Source of the DNA: Ephydatia muelleri
Taxonomy: Eukaryota > Porifera > Demospongiae > Spongillida > Spongillidae
Direction of reading: 5' to 3'
DNA: 64,000 bases
NCBI GenBank assembly: GCA_013339895.1
Contig: JABACO010000009.1
Location: forward strand, 10,123,625 to 10,187,624
In this document: positions 1-11,599 of the stretch, in pieces
How the letters are laid out: each line of letters opens with the position of its first letter
Numbering within the stretch: position 1 is the first letter of the stretch
The notes under the pieces: model-generated
Database searches by the model: none
What the model was told of the DNA's origin: nothing
Seen by the model: only the letters and a program-made list of their open reading frames with translations
Made by a program: the position numbers and the translations under genes

Positions 1-270
1 NNNNNNNNNNNNNNNNNNNNNNNNNNNNNNNNNNNNNNNNNNNNNNNNNNNNNNNNNNNNNNNNNNNNNNNNNNNNNNNNNNNNNNNNNNNNNNNNNNNN
101 NNNNNNNNNNNNNNNNNNNNNNNNNNNNNNNNNNNNNNNNNNNNNNNNNNNNNNNNNNNNNNNNNNNNNNNNNNNNNNNNNNNNNNNNNNNNNNNNNNNN
201 NNNNNNNNNNNNNNNNNNNNNNNNNNNNNNNNNNNNNNNNNNNNNNNNNNNNNNNNNNNNNNNNNNNNNN
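1..270. other. Assembly gap (N run)
   Basis: All bases are N. Sequence restarts directly in CT-rich low-complexity DNA, which suggests that the assembly broke in a repeat. Confidence 0.99.
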
Positions 271-640
271 CCTCTCCTTTCCCTCCTCCCCTCACCTTTC
301 CTCTTCCTCTCCTTTTCCCCTCCTCCCTCACCTTTCCCCTCCTTTCCTTCTCCTCTCCCTCCTTTTCCCCTCCTTTCCTCTCCTCTCCCTCCTTTCACCT
401 CCTCCCATCCTATCCCCTCCTCCCCATCCTCTCCCCCCCTCCTCTCCCCCTCCTCCCCCTCCCCCTCCTCTCCCCCTCCTCTCCCCCTCCTCTCCCCCCC
501 TCTCCCCTCCTCTCCCCTTCCCCCTCCTCTCCCCCTCTCTCTCCCCTCCACCCCCCCCTCCTCCCTCTCCTCCCTCCTCCCCTCTCCTCTTCCTCCTCGA
601 TCCTTTTCCTCCCTCCCTCCTCTCTTCTCTCTCTCTCCCC
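271..640. repeat. CT-rich polypyrimidine tract
   Basis: An irregular run of CCTCC, CTCTCC and CCTTTC blocks with almost no purines on the + strand. Open reading frames across it encode only Gly/Arg/Glu and are composition artefacts. It directly precedes a plausible 3' splice site, so it probably lies in the last intron of a + strand gene whose body is in the gap or upstream. Confidence 0.85.
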
Positions 641-664
641 AGATCCCCTGCACACATATCTAGG

Positions 665-774
665 GCTCCTCAGCACTCGCCCTCTCAGGGGACCTGGAGC
701 TCCGCCCAGTCCATGCTGCCCTCAACATCTCTCAGAGAACAGTGGAGTGGCTTCATCAGCTCCACACCATGTGA
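665..774 (+). CDS. Possible terminal exon of an unidentified gene (5' part missing)
   Basis: After the polypyrimidine tract and an AG at the ATCTAG, one frame reads an amphipathic, helix-like tail with the segments LSGDLELRPVHAAL and VEWLHQLHTM, then TGA at 772-774. The other two frames are Pro/Ser-rich and less protein-like. An AATAAA at about 1030 would serve as a polyadenylation signal and lies just before the convergent end of NEIL1. I do not recognise the protein. Evidence is limited to splice-site context and composition, and the call could be wrong. Confidence 0.35.
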
Positions 775-1064
775 ATCTCCCCTCAGAGCCTTTCTATGTC
801 ATCATGTCGTAGACATATATGTGTGTTGTTTTAAATTGTTTTTAAAATTTTAAAAGCAGAGTACAGAGTACAGAGTAGTATGTGATTGATGTATAAATGA
901 TTTCACTGTGTGCACAATCTGTCAGTTTATATACCCTCTTTTGGTTTCATCCAGATGGGTTAATTTGCATGCTTGTTTGTTTGCAAACGTTTTCTTATCT
1001 TTGCAGTTGCAGTGGCTTCATCCTTGTAAATAAAACCACAAATACAGAATATGTATTTATATTT
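775..1064. other. Convergent 3' intergenic/UTR segment
   Basis: AT-rich sequence between the putative + terminal exon and the NEIL1 stop codon. It contains AATAAA near 1030 on the + strand. Nothing else is recognisable. Confidence 0.5.
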
Positions 1065-3010
1065 TTACACACAAGCCATTGGTCTTACCACATGCACACG
1101 TTTCATCAGCTTTTGATGCACTCTCTGTGACCTTCTCAATGATGCAGACACACTCTCTTCCATGTGGTTACACTGCTCTTCTCTGATTGTCCAATTTGAA
1201 GGCGCTGCGGTAATCTGAAACTTGAATGATGGGAGCTGGTCTTCTGTAGTCTGACCCTTGGATGATGGGAACTGGTCTTCTGTAATCTGACCCTTGGATG
1301 ATGGGAGCTGGTCTTCTGTAATCTGACCCTTGAATGATGGGAGCTGGTTTTCTGCAATCTGACCCTTGAATGACGGGAGCTGGTCTTCTGTAGTCTGAAC
1401 CTTGGATGATGGGAGCTGGTCTCCTGTGGTCCAACCCTTGGATGATGGGAGCTGGTCTTCTGTAATCTGACCCTTGAATGATGGGAGCTGGTTTTCTGCA
1501 ATCTGACCCTTGAATGACGGGAGCTGGTCTTCTGTAGTCTGAACCTTGAATGACGGGAGCTGGTCTCCTGCCCCACCTCCCAATGTGTCCTCTTCCCCAA
1601 GAGAGCTCTTCCTCTTCACTCCTGCTGACTTACTTTTCCTAATTTTCTGAACACTTTTGACTAATTAATGCCAGGTAATAAAAAACTATGTCAATGTTAC
1701 ACAGTTTCTATAGAAACATACTTTTAGGGGCCAGTGGTCCGGCCTCACCCTACAATAATAATAATAATTATTCATACCCACATGCATTATGACCACCAAA
1801 CCTTGTACCAAATGGTCCTTCGATTGTGATCACTTAGCCTGTTCATGTTTGGGTTCTCATAGCAACGCAGCCACTTCACGAAAGGCTTGTAGTCATCTTC
1901 AACGACAGGGACACTAGTGACACCTGTTTGGATGACAGAAGGACAGTGGTGCACCTATGCTTGCCACCACATCTTAGTGAAAGGGCGTTGCACCAGAGGT
2001 GAGTGTAAAGAGGGATTTTATAGTCGGTTTTCAAGTTTAATTATCGAAGAGCTGCTATGTTCTCTATAAAGAAACTCTTATTAATTATTAGCTTTGTGTT
2101 ACCACTAAAAGGTCTCTTACTGTCTCTTTCAAGGACGTACGTAGTTTATTAATAATTAATGGAGCCTTGTAGGGCATCTTGCTTTGCATACCTACACTAA
2201 GGTCGATCACTTCAAGTGGGACAGAATGGCACAGCTCGAGTAAATCCGAATATTTCTCTTTTCCTTCCTGTTGATACAAAAAAAGTGGTGTTACAGACAA
2301 ATAGAATTATATTAGTAGACTACCTCTTGATTTTCTTGCTTCAGAGTTTCAAGAACGTCTCGTGCTCGTGTAAAGGGTGGTACACCGATTCTACACGGAG
2401 GGGAGGGGGGGGGGGAGGGAGAGAGAGAATGTATCACTTTTTGCAAGCAATGTGGGTATAAGTGCTACCTAAAAAGAATCTCGGCACGTAAATAGTTTCC
2501 GACGCCATTAAAATATTTCTGGTTCAGCAAGGCCTCGCATATCGGTCGGTTAAATGCACTGTCGTCAAGATGTGCGAGGACGTTGGCCCTGAAGTTACCA
2601 TACTCGTACATGGGATCAGGCCCTCGCTCTGGTCCCCAGCCTTGCATGACGTGCCACGACCCGAAGCGGCGTGGGTCCACGAAGCTGAGCACGTTGGAGG
2701 GTTCGTCGACTGTGAAGAAATTCAGATGCGCGTGCTTCTGTATGTCTGAAGCGGAACCGAACCAGAACCTCCCCGACATCCCAAAGCGAAACAAAATCCG
2801 GAGTGTGTTCTCAGAATTTTCCATGCAGTTCAGGCGAAGCGCCATTTCCTTTCCTCTGGCTTCACTGGAGATCGTGTAGCGGGGACTACAGAAGTCTATC
2901 TCGCAGCATTTACTGACTGCAGACTTAACCACTTTGCCTCTGAATGTCTTTCCCTTGCACGTTGCGTTTACATACAAACTGGATAGTTTCAGCTCTGGAC
3001 CCTCAGGCAT
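1065..3010 (-). CDS. NEIL1: Endonuclease VIII-like 1 (NEIL1) DNA glycosylase
   Basis: Bifunctional base-excision-repair glycosylase/AP lyase that removes oxidised bases in the nucleus. Exons on the minus strand, 5' to 3': 3010-2469, 2390-2324, 2267-2192, 1923-1802 and 1646-1065; every junction is GT/AG and in phase. The protein opens MPEGPEL, with catalytic Pro2 and Glu3. It has the ARGKEM lysine region, FGMSGRFWF, HAHLNFF, DPRRFG and NRPICEALLNQKYFNGVGNYLRAEILFR-like H2TH residues, then DLLELCHSVP and WLRCYENPNMN with RRTIWYK, as in animal NEIL1. No Cys4 zinc finger is visible, as expected for the zincless-finger NEIL1. Exon 5 gives a basic start (KIRKSKSAGVKRK), comparable to the Lys/Arg-rich human tail, followed by ten 12-residue repeats. 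Stopping at the in-frame TAA just after exon 4 (WYKVWWS) would remove the tail; a retained-intron isoform is possible. Shares a short promoter region with the + gene at 3184. Confidence 0.9.
1208..1568 (-). repeat. 36-bp coding minisatellite in the NEIL1 tail (10 units)
   Basis: Ten tandem 36-bp units read on the minus strand as variants of DQLPSSKGQITE, for example DQLPSFKVQTTE and NQLPSFKGQITE. The unit is a multiple of three, so copy-number change keeps the NEIL1 frame. Two other minus-strand frames are also open throughout. Pairs of neighbouring variants recur in the same order, which suggests block duplication of about 72-144 bp. Confidence 0.9.
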
Positions 3011-3183
3011 CGCGATCGAGGCTGACCAAAGCGCACGCCGCTTAAGTAGCTCCGCCTCCTACATTGTTGCCATGGTGAGCTCACGAGGTGATGTTTTTAT
3101 CGATACCGCTCTCTATCTGAAGCGTTGCGGCTTGCCAAACACAGGAAAGTTTGCTGGAGAACCTTCGAGGGCAGCTAGAGCAA
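3011..3183. promoter_or_regulatory. Bidirectional promoter, NEIL1 / C2HC zinc-finger gene
   Basis: 173 bp separate the two divergent start codons. The stretch is GC-rich (CTCCGCCTCC near 3050). A perfect CRE-type palindrome TGACGTCA at 3185-3192 overlaps the + gene's start codon. Promoter function is inferred from position. Confidence 0.6.
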
Positions 3184-4107
3184 ATGACGTCAGGGAATCA
3201 TTTGGCGACTGGCTATTCGCCTTTTAAGATATGTCAATTCTGCTCCAGAGAATTTGGGTCCCTGTCTCTAGCAATTCATCAAAAGACCTGTAAACAGAAA
3301 TGTGCCGTCTCAGCGGGGAAAAGCGTGTGCAACGGCCAAAAATCGTCCCTTACACGTCAACCGACCAAGAACCCACGTCAGCAAGTCGTAGACAAAAACG
3401 AGTTTCCGCCTGCGAGAAAGCAGACGACCTCTGGCACCCAAAGCAGCAGACAGCATTTGGTCTCCATTAGAGACTCGGGCCGTGCTCAAGAGCCTCGCGC
3501 CCCAAGGCCGAAGACGGCAATCAAAAGCCGTAGCTCACTCCTTGCGTCTGGGTACGAGGTCCCCGTTATCATCAACGAGCAATGCGCGTCGACGGAACCT
3601 GGTGTGGTTTGTACCATTTGCGGAGAGAGTGTCCCGTCATTCAAATACGACGTTCACAGAAGAACGTGTTTCTCAGTGAGGAATCACGTGAGTACGGGTA
3701 GTATAGTGTTCCCTCGCACGAGAGAGATGAGGACATCAGATCAGCCGCGGGCAGTACCCGGGACGGCCGCTACTTATGTCACCTGCTCCATTTGCGGACG
3801 CAAATACGGTACCAAATCGATAGCAATCCACGAGCCGCAGTGCATCAAGAAGCGCCAGCTGGAGCGCAGAAGGCTTCCCGCCCCGGATGAACCCGCCGCT
3901 CGCATGAACCCGCGCGCGCGGGAAGAAATCAGACAAATCCGCCCGCGCAGTGACGCTGACAAGGCGGAAGCGTACTTCCAGTACTGCTACGCTGAGTTCG
4001 AGAAAGAACTGCTTCCATGCGGCAAGTGCAAGCGTTCATTCGCGCCAGAGCGACACAAAAAACACATTCTGAACTGCAATGCGAAGCCGCTGATAATGGC
4101 CCCATAA
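3184..4107 (+). CDS. C2HC zinc-finger protein (ZC2HC1/ZNF474-like)
   Basis: Single-exon gene of 307 residues. I chose ATG 3184 because the longer frame only offers TTG upstream, before a TGA at 3118. It has four Cys-x2-Cys-x12-His-x3/4-Cys fingers: CQFCSREFGSLSLAIHQKTC near residues 17-37, CTICGESVPSFKYDVHRRTC mid-protein, CSICGRKYGTKSIAIHEPQC after it, and a final CGKCKRSFAPERHKKHILNC near the C terminus. The FG..S..IHEPQC style is that of the ZC2HC1A/B/C and ZNF474 family, whose molecular role is poorly defined (often testis- or cilium-associated). Linkers are Arg/Ser/Pro-rich and disordered. The stop codon lies 2 bp from that of the convergent glucosyltransferase, so the 3' UTRs must overlap. 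Confidence 0.85.
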   Translation: MTSGNHLATGYSPFKICQFCSREFGSLSLAIHQKTCKQKCAVSAGKSVCNGQKSSLTRQPTKNPRQQVVDKNEFPPARKQTTSGTQSSRQHLVSIRDSGRAQEPRAPRPKTAIKSRSSLLASGYEVPVIINEQCASTEPGVVCTICGESVPSFKYDVHRRTCFSVRNHVSTGSIVFPRTREMRTSDQPRAVPGTAATYVTCSICGRKYGTKSIAIHEPQCIKKRQLERRRLPAPDEPAARMNPRAREEIRQIRPRSDADKAEAYFQYCYAEFEKELLPCGKCKRSFAPERHKKHILNCNAKPLIMAP

Positions 4108-4109
4108 AT

Positions 4110-4617
4110 CTAAGTCTCGACCCGCCCCTCTCGCAACAGTCCTTCCATTCTTGTCACGGCCAGCGTCACACCGTCCTCGTGTTCAAGCCGTGACGACACA
4201 GTGTAGGCCGTTTCCGCCATTTTGGACTTGAAGAGTACGTTGAGCGCTGTTGTGAGGTCCGTTTCGGTGAGCTTGTCTGGGCCTGGGCACTGGACGGCCA
4301 GACCTTCCCAGGACAGCTGCTCCGCCCAGTACTGCTGATCGAACATCACGGGACAGATGACCTGTGGCTTCTTGGCCAACAGGGCAGTGGCCACAGTACC
4401 ACTCCCCCCATGATGGAGAACTGCACAGCATCGACTGAAGAGCCACGAGTGTGGGAGGGGCCCAGCCCACAGCCGTACGCACGTGGGTGTCCACAGCAGT
4501 TGTCTGTAAGCTGTCTCCACCCTTCCACCAGGGGTGCATTGAAACAATCCAATCAGATTGAACGATTTGAGTACTACAGAGGAGATATCCATATCATGTG
4601 TCCAGTTGCACATGCAT

Positions 4618-4672
<55 letters not shown>

Positions 4673-5972
4673 TGCACCGTTTTCAAATCTCTCCAGAATG
4701 GAGCTCCAGTTGATGTCGCCCAGGTAGGCCTCCATTGAACCAAAGCCAATGTAAAGAGGCTGGGAGGTAGACAACAAGCTCACAAGGTCAGGGTGTGGAG
4801 GCTCCTGTAGCGACTCTGGCAGGGTCCAGTAACCTGTTAGCTCCACACTGATGGGAAGGAGAGAGAGCAGTGTCTACTTCAGTGTCAGAATGTGAATCAT
4901 CTTTGTCCAAGGCATCATGGCCATAGCAGAATTTTCTATTTAGCATACAATGTGAATAAAACAAGTTCTTTGATCCAGTGCATGTGTATGTGTGTTCCAC
5001 TCATGGTACCTGTTAGGCCAGTATGACTGACGTTGGACAATGAGAGGGCTGACACCATAGAGGAGGGGAACTGGAGGTGGGAGGAGCCCTGTGGGTGTGC
5101 TGAACGGGAGGGAGGGGATGTGTAATGCTTCGCAGATATCACTGAAGTCGTTCAGAAACAGTCTCCACATCCAATGGTCCACCTCCGCAAAGGACACCTC
5201 ACCTGCATCAAAGGTGTGCACACATTAGAAACAGTGCATCATGTTTAAGGGACACAAACCATGTCTGGCATCTCTGAGCTTCTTGTAAAGGCCGGGTTGT
5301 GCTTCTGAAAGCATTGCTTCAAAGGTGCTTGGCATGGTCCTAAGGAAATGCAACATAAAGACCCAACCATCTCACCCTGCCTCCTTCCCCCAATTGGGGA
5401 CCACAGCCTCGTTCTCAGTTCTGAGCCCAGTACCTGTTCCCTCCTACCTTGTCTGAAGGAAGGGGGAGGCTGCCAAGCACGGCACGTTCAGATACTGTGC
5501 TATGAAGTATCCCTCCAAAGTGAAGAGGTTAAACACTATCAGGCTGGCTCCTTCTGAAGCTTGTAGGCATGCAGATGTCTCTCTCCTGAGGAGATCCATC
5601 TTCCCGCCTGAACATGCCAGAGCCTGTGCAAAACAAGGGTGGGTGGAGCCACGCACTACAAAGCGTCAAATCAGATGTGTCCATACACAGGCAGCAGTGT
5701 AGTCTTGAACGAGCATCTGCTCGACATCAGGGAGACTGAAAAATTGTATCCCAGTGTGCAGGAGGAATGAGAACCCGGAGGCCACTGATGGTTGTACAAG
5801 CAACCACAACTTCATCTGATGGGTGGTGGTCTCTGTTTAGGGTAATTAATGCATTTCAAATGGGTGTGTAGCGGCACATGGTGTCCTGCCTTTACTTGTA
5901 GTTTACGGCAATTGCCAGCAAAGGTTGGACGTCCCCTCGCGAGCCCTTGCAGAGGAAAACTATTTTCGTCAT
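4110..5972 (-). CDS. UGT80/sterol-glucosyltransferase-like GT-B glycosyltransferase
   Basis: Predicted UDP-sugar-dependent transferase of the GT1/GT28 GT-B type, about 430 residues. Exons: 5972-5896, 5815-5687, 5623-5448, 5339-5260, 5202-5010, 4847-4678 and 4573-4110.

The N terminus MTKIVFLCKGSRGDVQPLLA has the G-S/T-RGDVQP nucleotide-sugar transferase loop. Exon 3 ends in the domain with SLIVFNLFTLEGYFIAQYL. The C-terminal domain has PLYIGFGSM and the donor-site signature PHSWLFSRCCAVLHHGGSGT with FDQQYWAEQ, as in plant UGT80, fungal Atg26 and bacterial MGT-like enzymes. No GRAM or PH domain precedes it, unlike Atg26. No signal peptide or C-terminal membrane anchor is seen, unlike animal ER UGTs, so it is probably cytosolic; a sterol acceptor is only a family guess.

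Exon 2 length is one base off phase near 5775, where DEVVVACTTISG and FLLHTGIQFFSL lie in different frames; this is probably a consensus error. Confidence 0.8.
4612..4669. repeat. (CA)n microsatellite in a glucosyltransferase intron
   Basis: About 27 CA units immediately downstream (minus sense) of the donor of exon 6, which ends GAAAACG/GTGCAC. Confidence 0.95.
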
Positions 5973-6085
5973 GACCGTCAATCTCAAATTGATAGGCGGG
6001 ACCACACAATGGGCACACGTGATCGCGTTTGCAAAAAAAAAATGGAAGTTTGCTAAAGGTCGATTCAGCCTCAGAGTTATAAATC
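5973..6085. promoter_or_regulatory. Bidirectional promoter, glucosyltransferase / AP3B
   Basis: 113 bp between divergent start codons. It contains an E-box CACGTG at 6016-6021 and a GGCGGGACC GC-type element near 5995. Function is inferred from position. Confidence 0.6.
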
Positions 6086-7297
6086 ATGTCGACAGAAGGA
6101 TACAACGCCTCTTCAGCTTCGGAAGGTAGCTCCTACCCGGGGTTTGGAAGTGACAGTTTACAGCAGGAACCGCATGAGGAACGAGGCCTAGACTCGGGCA
6201 GAGATGGAGCACCCCTCTTCGGCGTCGACTACAAGAAGTGAGTTGCGTGTGCTCGGTATACGCATTCTATGCATGCCTCCGCCACGTCACATGCACTACT
6301 AGGCGGCCTCGTAGAGTCGTGTACATGGTTCGCGGTGACGTATAACATACTGTGTGTCTTACTCCCCTCCCTCCCCCATTCCCCCCGCAGGAATGACGAC
6401 CTGAAGGCCATGCTTGAGGGAAACAAGGATAACCAGAAGCTCGAAGCGATGAAGACTATTATCGGGGTACGCGTTATTGCTAAGAGTGCAGAAAATGAAT
6501 TATAAAAATATTTTAAGAAGTCATGTGACGAATGCATGTAGCTTATGCACCACTACCAGTAGAGCCTATGTGAGGCCAGAATGGGAGACCTTGTGATCCT
6601 GGGGAGTGAGCTATCAAAATATACTGTTATGGTGTGTGATATAGGGGCAGTCTTGCCTTCTAAGGGGCAGATACTATGACTGTTTGAATTGTGAATACAT
6701 TTAAGGAGGCAGATGACTTGTATTAATGCATTGTTTTTGCAATACAGATGGTGGCCAAAGGAAAGGACGTGTCGCATCTCTTCCCGTCCGTTGTAAAGAA
6801 TGTGGTCAGCAAGAACCAAGAGGTGGGTGCTGCCTTGCACGTGGTTTATTGCCTGCACATGTGTTATGTGTGGTGGTGTGTGGTATGTGTGTGTGTGTGT
6901 AATGGGGATTGTACGTGTTGCATTCACACGATCCAGTGGGTCATTGGTTAGTCTGTTGTGCTTGAAAAACATGGCATATGTTTGTGGCGGGCATCGGTCA
7001 ATGTGTCTGAGCGAGTCATTTACCCTGAACCATACTGGACCATGTACACCCCTCCTCTTCACCTCCTCCCTCCCCTCCTCCCTCCCCCATCTCCACAGAT
7101 CAAGAAACTGGTGTACGTCTACCTGGTGCGCTACGCGGAGGAGCAGCAGGATCTAGCGCTCCTCTCCATAAGCACCTTCCAGAAGGGTCTGAAGGACCCC
7201 AACCAGCTCATCAGGGCGGGGGCTCTCAGGGTGTTGTCCAGCATCCGAGTGCCCATCATAGCCCCTATCATGATGCTGGCCATCAAGGATGTGAGTG

Positions 7298-7332
<35 letters not shown>

Positions 7333-8264
7333 GGTGTGGGGAGGAGAGGAGAAATAGATGGGGAGGAGAGGGATGGTGATGCTTTTCTGTATTTGTTTCT
7401 TTTTGGAGATTAGATTAGCTCATGCCACTACTATTGAATGGTGCTTGTGGTTTTGTTTTGTGTCATGAAGGGGGGAGGGGGCTTTCCAGGGAAGTTGAAT
7501 GTAAGCAGATACATCATGTATCTGTGGTATGTTGTGAAGCATTCATATGCAGCATGATTATGTTTTGAGGGTGCAAAGGGTTGTAAACGTGCCATTGGCT
7601 GTCACTGCTTTGGTCTTCTGGTGAGGATGCCTTTGTCACTTCCACTGCAGTCAGTGAATGACCTCTCTCCGTACGTGCGCAAAACGGCAGCACATGCGAT
7701 TCCAAAGCTATACAGGTGATGCACCAAGATGTTGAGAAGTAGGACATCCACGCCCTTTTCTCTCCTCCTCCTCCCCACACTCCCCATCCATCCTATTGTG
7801 TAGCTTGGACCCAGAGCAGAAGGAGCAACTGGTTGAAGTCATTGAAAGCTTCTGAAGGACCAGACTACAGTACGTTCAGATGATATATGCGAGATTGACT
7901 TTCTGACATTCCCTCATCACATCCTTTGTATCCCAATACCACACCACACCTCCCATCTCTTCACCTTGTTTATTTATTTATTTTTTCCCCCCTTTTCCTA
8001 GCTTGTAGCTGGGAGCGTTGTCATGGCATTCGAGATAGTCTGCCCAGACAGAATTGACCTGATCCACAAGAACTACAGGAAGCTGTGCAATCTGCTGGTG
8101 GATGTGGACGAGTGGGGTCAAGTGGTCATCCTCAACATGCTCACCAGATATGCCCGGACACAGTTCACAGACCCCAACAAGGAGGTGGGTCCATCACTCT
8201 CCCGTCCTGTTTTGTGTGACCATCGACCTTCGGTTTGTGCGTGTGTGGTGTGTGTGTTGTGTGT

Positions 8265-8327
<63 letters not shown>

Positions 8328-10505
8328 ATGTGTGTGCTGCGTGCGTGTGTGTGCGTGGTGTGTGTGTGTGTGCACATGTGTGCGTGTGCGCCGTGTGTGT
8401 GTGCACATGTGTGCGTGTGCGCGCATGTGTGCGTGTGTGGTGTGTGTGTGGGTGTGTGTGTGTGTGTGTGTGTGCTTGCTTGCTGATTGGTCAGGGTATG
8501 GAGGACGCCCCCTTTTATGAGGAGGATGAGGAAAAGAGCAGTGATGAGAAGGAGTCAGGGGACGAGGAGAAGGAGAAGGAAGCTAAGACCAAGAAGCCAC
8601 ATTATGTGATGGATGCCGACCACAGACTGCTGTTGAAGAACTGCAAGCCACTTCTGCAGAGCAGAAACGCAGCTGTACGTTTGAGAGGGGGAATTGGAGA
8701 GTATCATGGGTGTGTGTGTGTGGGGGGGATCAATTTGCATTTGCTGTACATTTGGGAGAGGAGCTGTACATTGGAGTGTTATTTGGATGACATAACATGT
8801 GGTGAATATGGGGCTACCTGCATTTAGAGCAGGGGTGGTGTGCATTGTTACTTTGTAATATAAAGTTTTGGAACCACATGTGTTGTATGGAGACCTGAAG
8901 TCATGTGCATGGCCTGCTATTGTGCCATGTTCCGAATGTTAACGTGTGTGTGTCCTTGTGGCTTGATGGTAGGTTGTGGTGGCAGTGGCTCAGCTATATC
9001 ATCACCTGGCCCCTAAGAACGAGGTTGGGATTGTTGCTAAGCCATTGATCAGGCTGTTGAAGGGACACAGGCGAGTGAGGGTGTTTGGTGGGAAAAGCTG
9101 TGGGGAAGGGAGGTGTATGCTTATAAGATGGGTAGTGGTGTGATGGTGACTGGGTAGGGTGTGAGGGTGTGATGGGGACTGAGGTAGTGGTGTGATGGTG
9201 ACTGAGGTAGTGATGTGATGGTGACTGAGGTAGTGGTGTGATGGTGACTGGGGTAGGGGTTGTGAGGGGGATGGTGGTGGTGGTAGTGGTGTGATGGTGA
9301 GGTAGTGGTGTGTGTGATGGTGACTGGGGTAGTGATGTGATGGTGACTGAGGTAGTGGTGTGATGGTGTGGGGGTGGTGTGTGTGATGGTGACTGGGGTG
9401 GGGTGTGATGGGGACTTAGGTAGTGATGTGATGGTGACTGGGGTAGTGGTGTGATGGTGACTGGGGTAGGGGTGTGATGGGGAATGACGAGTGGTGTGAG
9501 GGGACGGGGGGTAGGGTGTGAGTGGTGGATGATGGGAGTGGTGGGTGTGATGTGGATTGGGGGTGGTAGTAGTGGTGTGATGGGACTGGGGTAGTGGTGT
9601 GTGATGGTGATGGGGTAGTGATGTGATGGGGACTGGGGTAGTGGTGTGATGGGGACTGGGGGTAGTGGTGTGATGGGGACTGAGGTAGTGGTATGATGGG
9701 GACTGGGATAGTGGTGTGTGTGATGGTGACTGGGGTAGTGATGTGATGGGGACTGAGGTAGTGTGTGTGTGATGGTGAGTCATAACCTGTTCTGTTGGCT
9801 TCCATCTTTACAGAGAAGATGCAGTCCATAGTGCTTGGTACCATAGCAACGTTGTCAACACAGAGACCTGTAAGTCATTTGTTGGCACTGTTGTATCAGG
9901 CCAATGAATTGAAATGGTTTTTGCTTGTGTGTTTGTGTTTCATGTGCTCCCATTACTACTCTGAAGAGATGAAGGGGTCCATCATGTAGCTAAAGCATAA
10001 ACACTTCTAGTGTAGGCTACCCACTGAGGTGGTTAGTGGGATTGGAATAGTGGTTGGTCAGTGGTAACAGTGATAACAAAGTTGTACTGTAGTAAGTGAA
10101 GTGGCATGATAGTGGTGAGCACTGTGGCACATTCCCCAATTTTGCTGGGCACATCCCCCATACCCACCTCTGCTCTCCATCACCCCTCCACAACATATTC
10201 CCTCTTCAGGGCCTGTTTGAGCCATATTTGAAGAGTTTCTTTGTGCATTTGGAGACTCAACTCACGTCCGACTGCTGAAGGTAATGTGTGTGTGGGTTGT
10301 ATGGGTGTGTCTGTGGGTGTACATTATCTGTGTATGTATAAGCTGTAAGACATTACCTCTTCTTACGTAACCTAACCTCTTGCAGTTGGACATCATGCGA
10401 ATATTGCAGGGGAGACAAGCATTCACCACAGTCTGAGGGAGTTCAAGGTGGTCCCTCTTGGCCTGTGCATGGGAGGTGACCGATCCTTGTTGTATACAAC
10501 CACAC

Positions 10506-10536
<31 letters not shown>

Positions 10537-11562
10537 CACATACCACACATATACACAATCACGTAACACATTATAACACACATACACATACACACACACC
10601 TCCACTTACACACTACACACGCCTATAGACCTACATTGCCAGTTCTGATGTTACGTTTGCTGCAGCTACCATCCAATCCATCGGACGGTAGCTTGCAGCA
10701 TATCAGGCTCCACAGAGACCTGCCTTCATGGCTTGATGAGCCTTCTTTCCTCACAAGAACGGTAGGAGGGAGGGAGGGAGGGAGAGAGATAGGGGGAGTG
10801 TGGCTTATGAGGGAGACCCCCATGCAGAGGGTCGTTGTCGGGGAGAGTGTTATTGTGATCAAGAAGCTGCTGCAACTGCAGGTATGTGGTGTGAGTGTAT
10901 GTCCGTGTGTGGGCGTGTACATCTAGTGAGGGGGGCAGCTTTTGGGCCATGCATGGGGCAGTCAATTATAGTGTCGGGGGTGGTGGGGACACAATTGTTT
11001 TCCTCATGATGGAGCTTTGCTAAGAAATATTGGTTTCCTCAATACCATGACAAAACTGTTGTTCAAACATAACCTGGAGTTTTTGTTGTGGCTCTGAGTT
11101 TAATGTATTCCTTCACCCCTCTTCCTGGATCACGTCCATCGTAGCCCAAGGAGAACAAGGAGCTCATCGCACACATGGCGCGTCTTGTTGACTCTGTCAA
11201 GGTATGCCACGCCCCCTGGAGTAGCTTTGGTGAAGGAGGCGGGGGTATGTAGGAAGGGCACTACAGTCATCTTCAAACCTCTCTTCTGCTCTTCTAGCTA
11301 CCCATGGCCAAGGCCAGTATTCTATGGCTGGTGGGAGAGTATTGTAACACTGGTGCCCAAGATTGCTCCAGATGTGCTAAGAAAGGCTGCCAAGATCTTC
11401 CCAACTGAGGTGTGTTGAGTGCAAATGTTATTGGGTGTGCCAAGATTAAGGTTTCTTTACCTCCACCTTAATCTTATGTACACAACACACACACACGCAC
11501 GGCATACACACATGCACACACACACACGGCACACACATATACACACATGCATATACACGCAT

Positions 11563-11599
<37 letters not shown>

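Noticed and set aside
2583..2879. 98-residue + strand open frame
   Set aside because: Antisense shadow of NEIL1 exon 1.
8102..8827. Long Val/Cys and Thr/His open frames over GT/CA tracts (also near 41500, 43100, 44000, 53100, 56700)
   Set aside because: GT or CA repeats contain no stop codons in any frame. The flanking real exons (for example 8495-8674 of AP3B) are in defined phases, so these are shadows.
9121..9844. His/Thr/Pro-rich minus-strand open frames
   Set aside because: They read through the intronic G-rich minisatellite of AP3B and show no conserved sequence.
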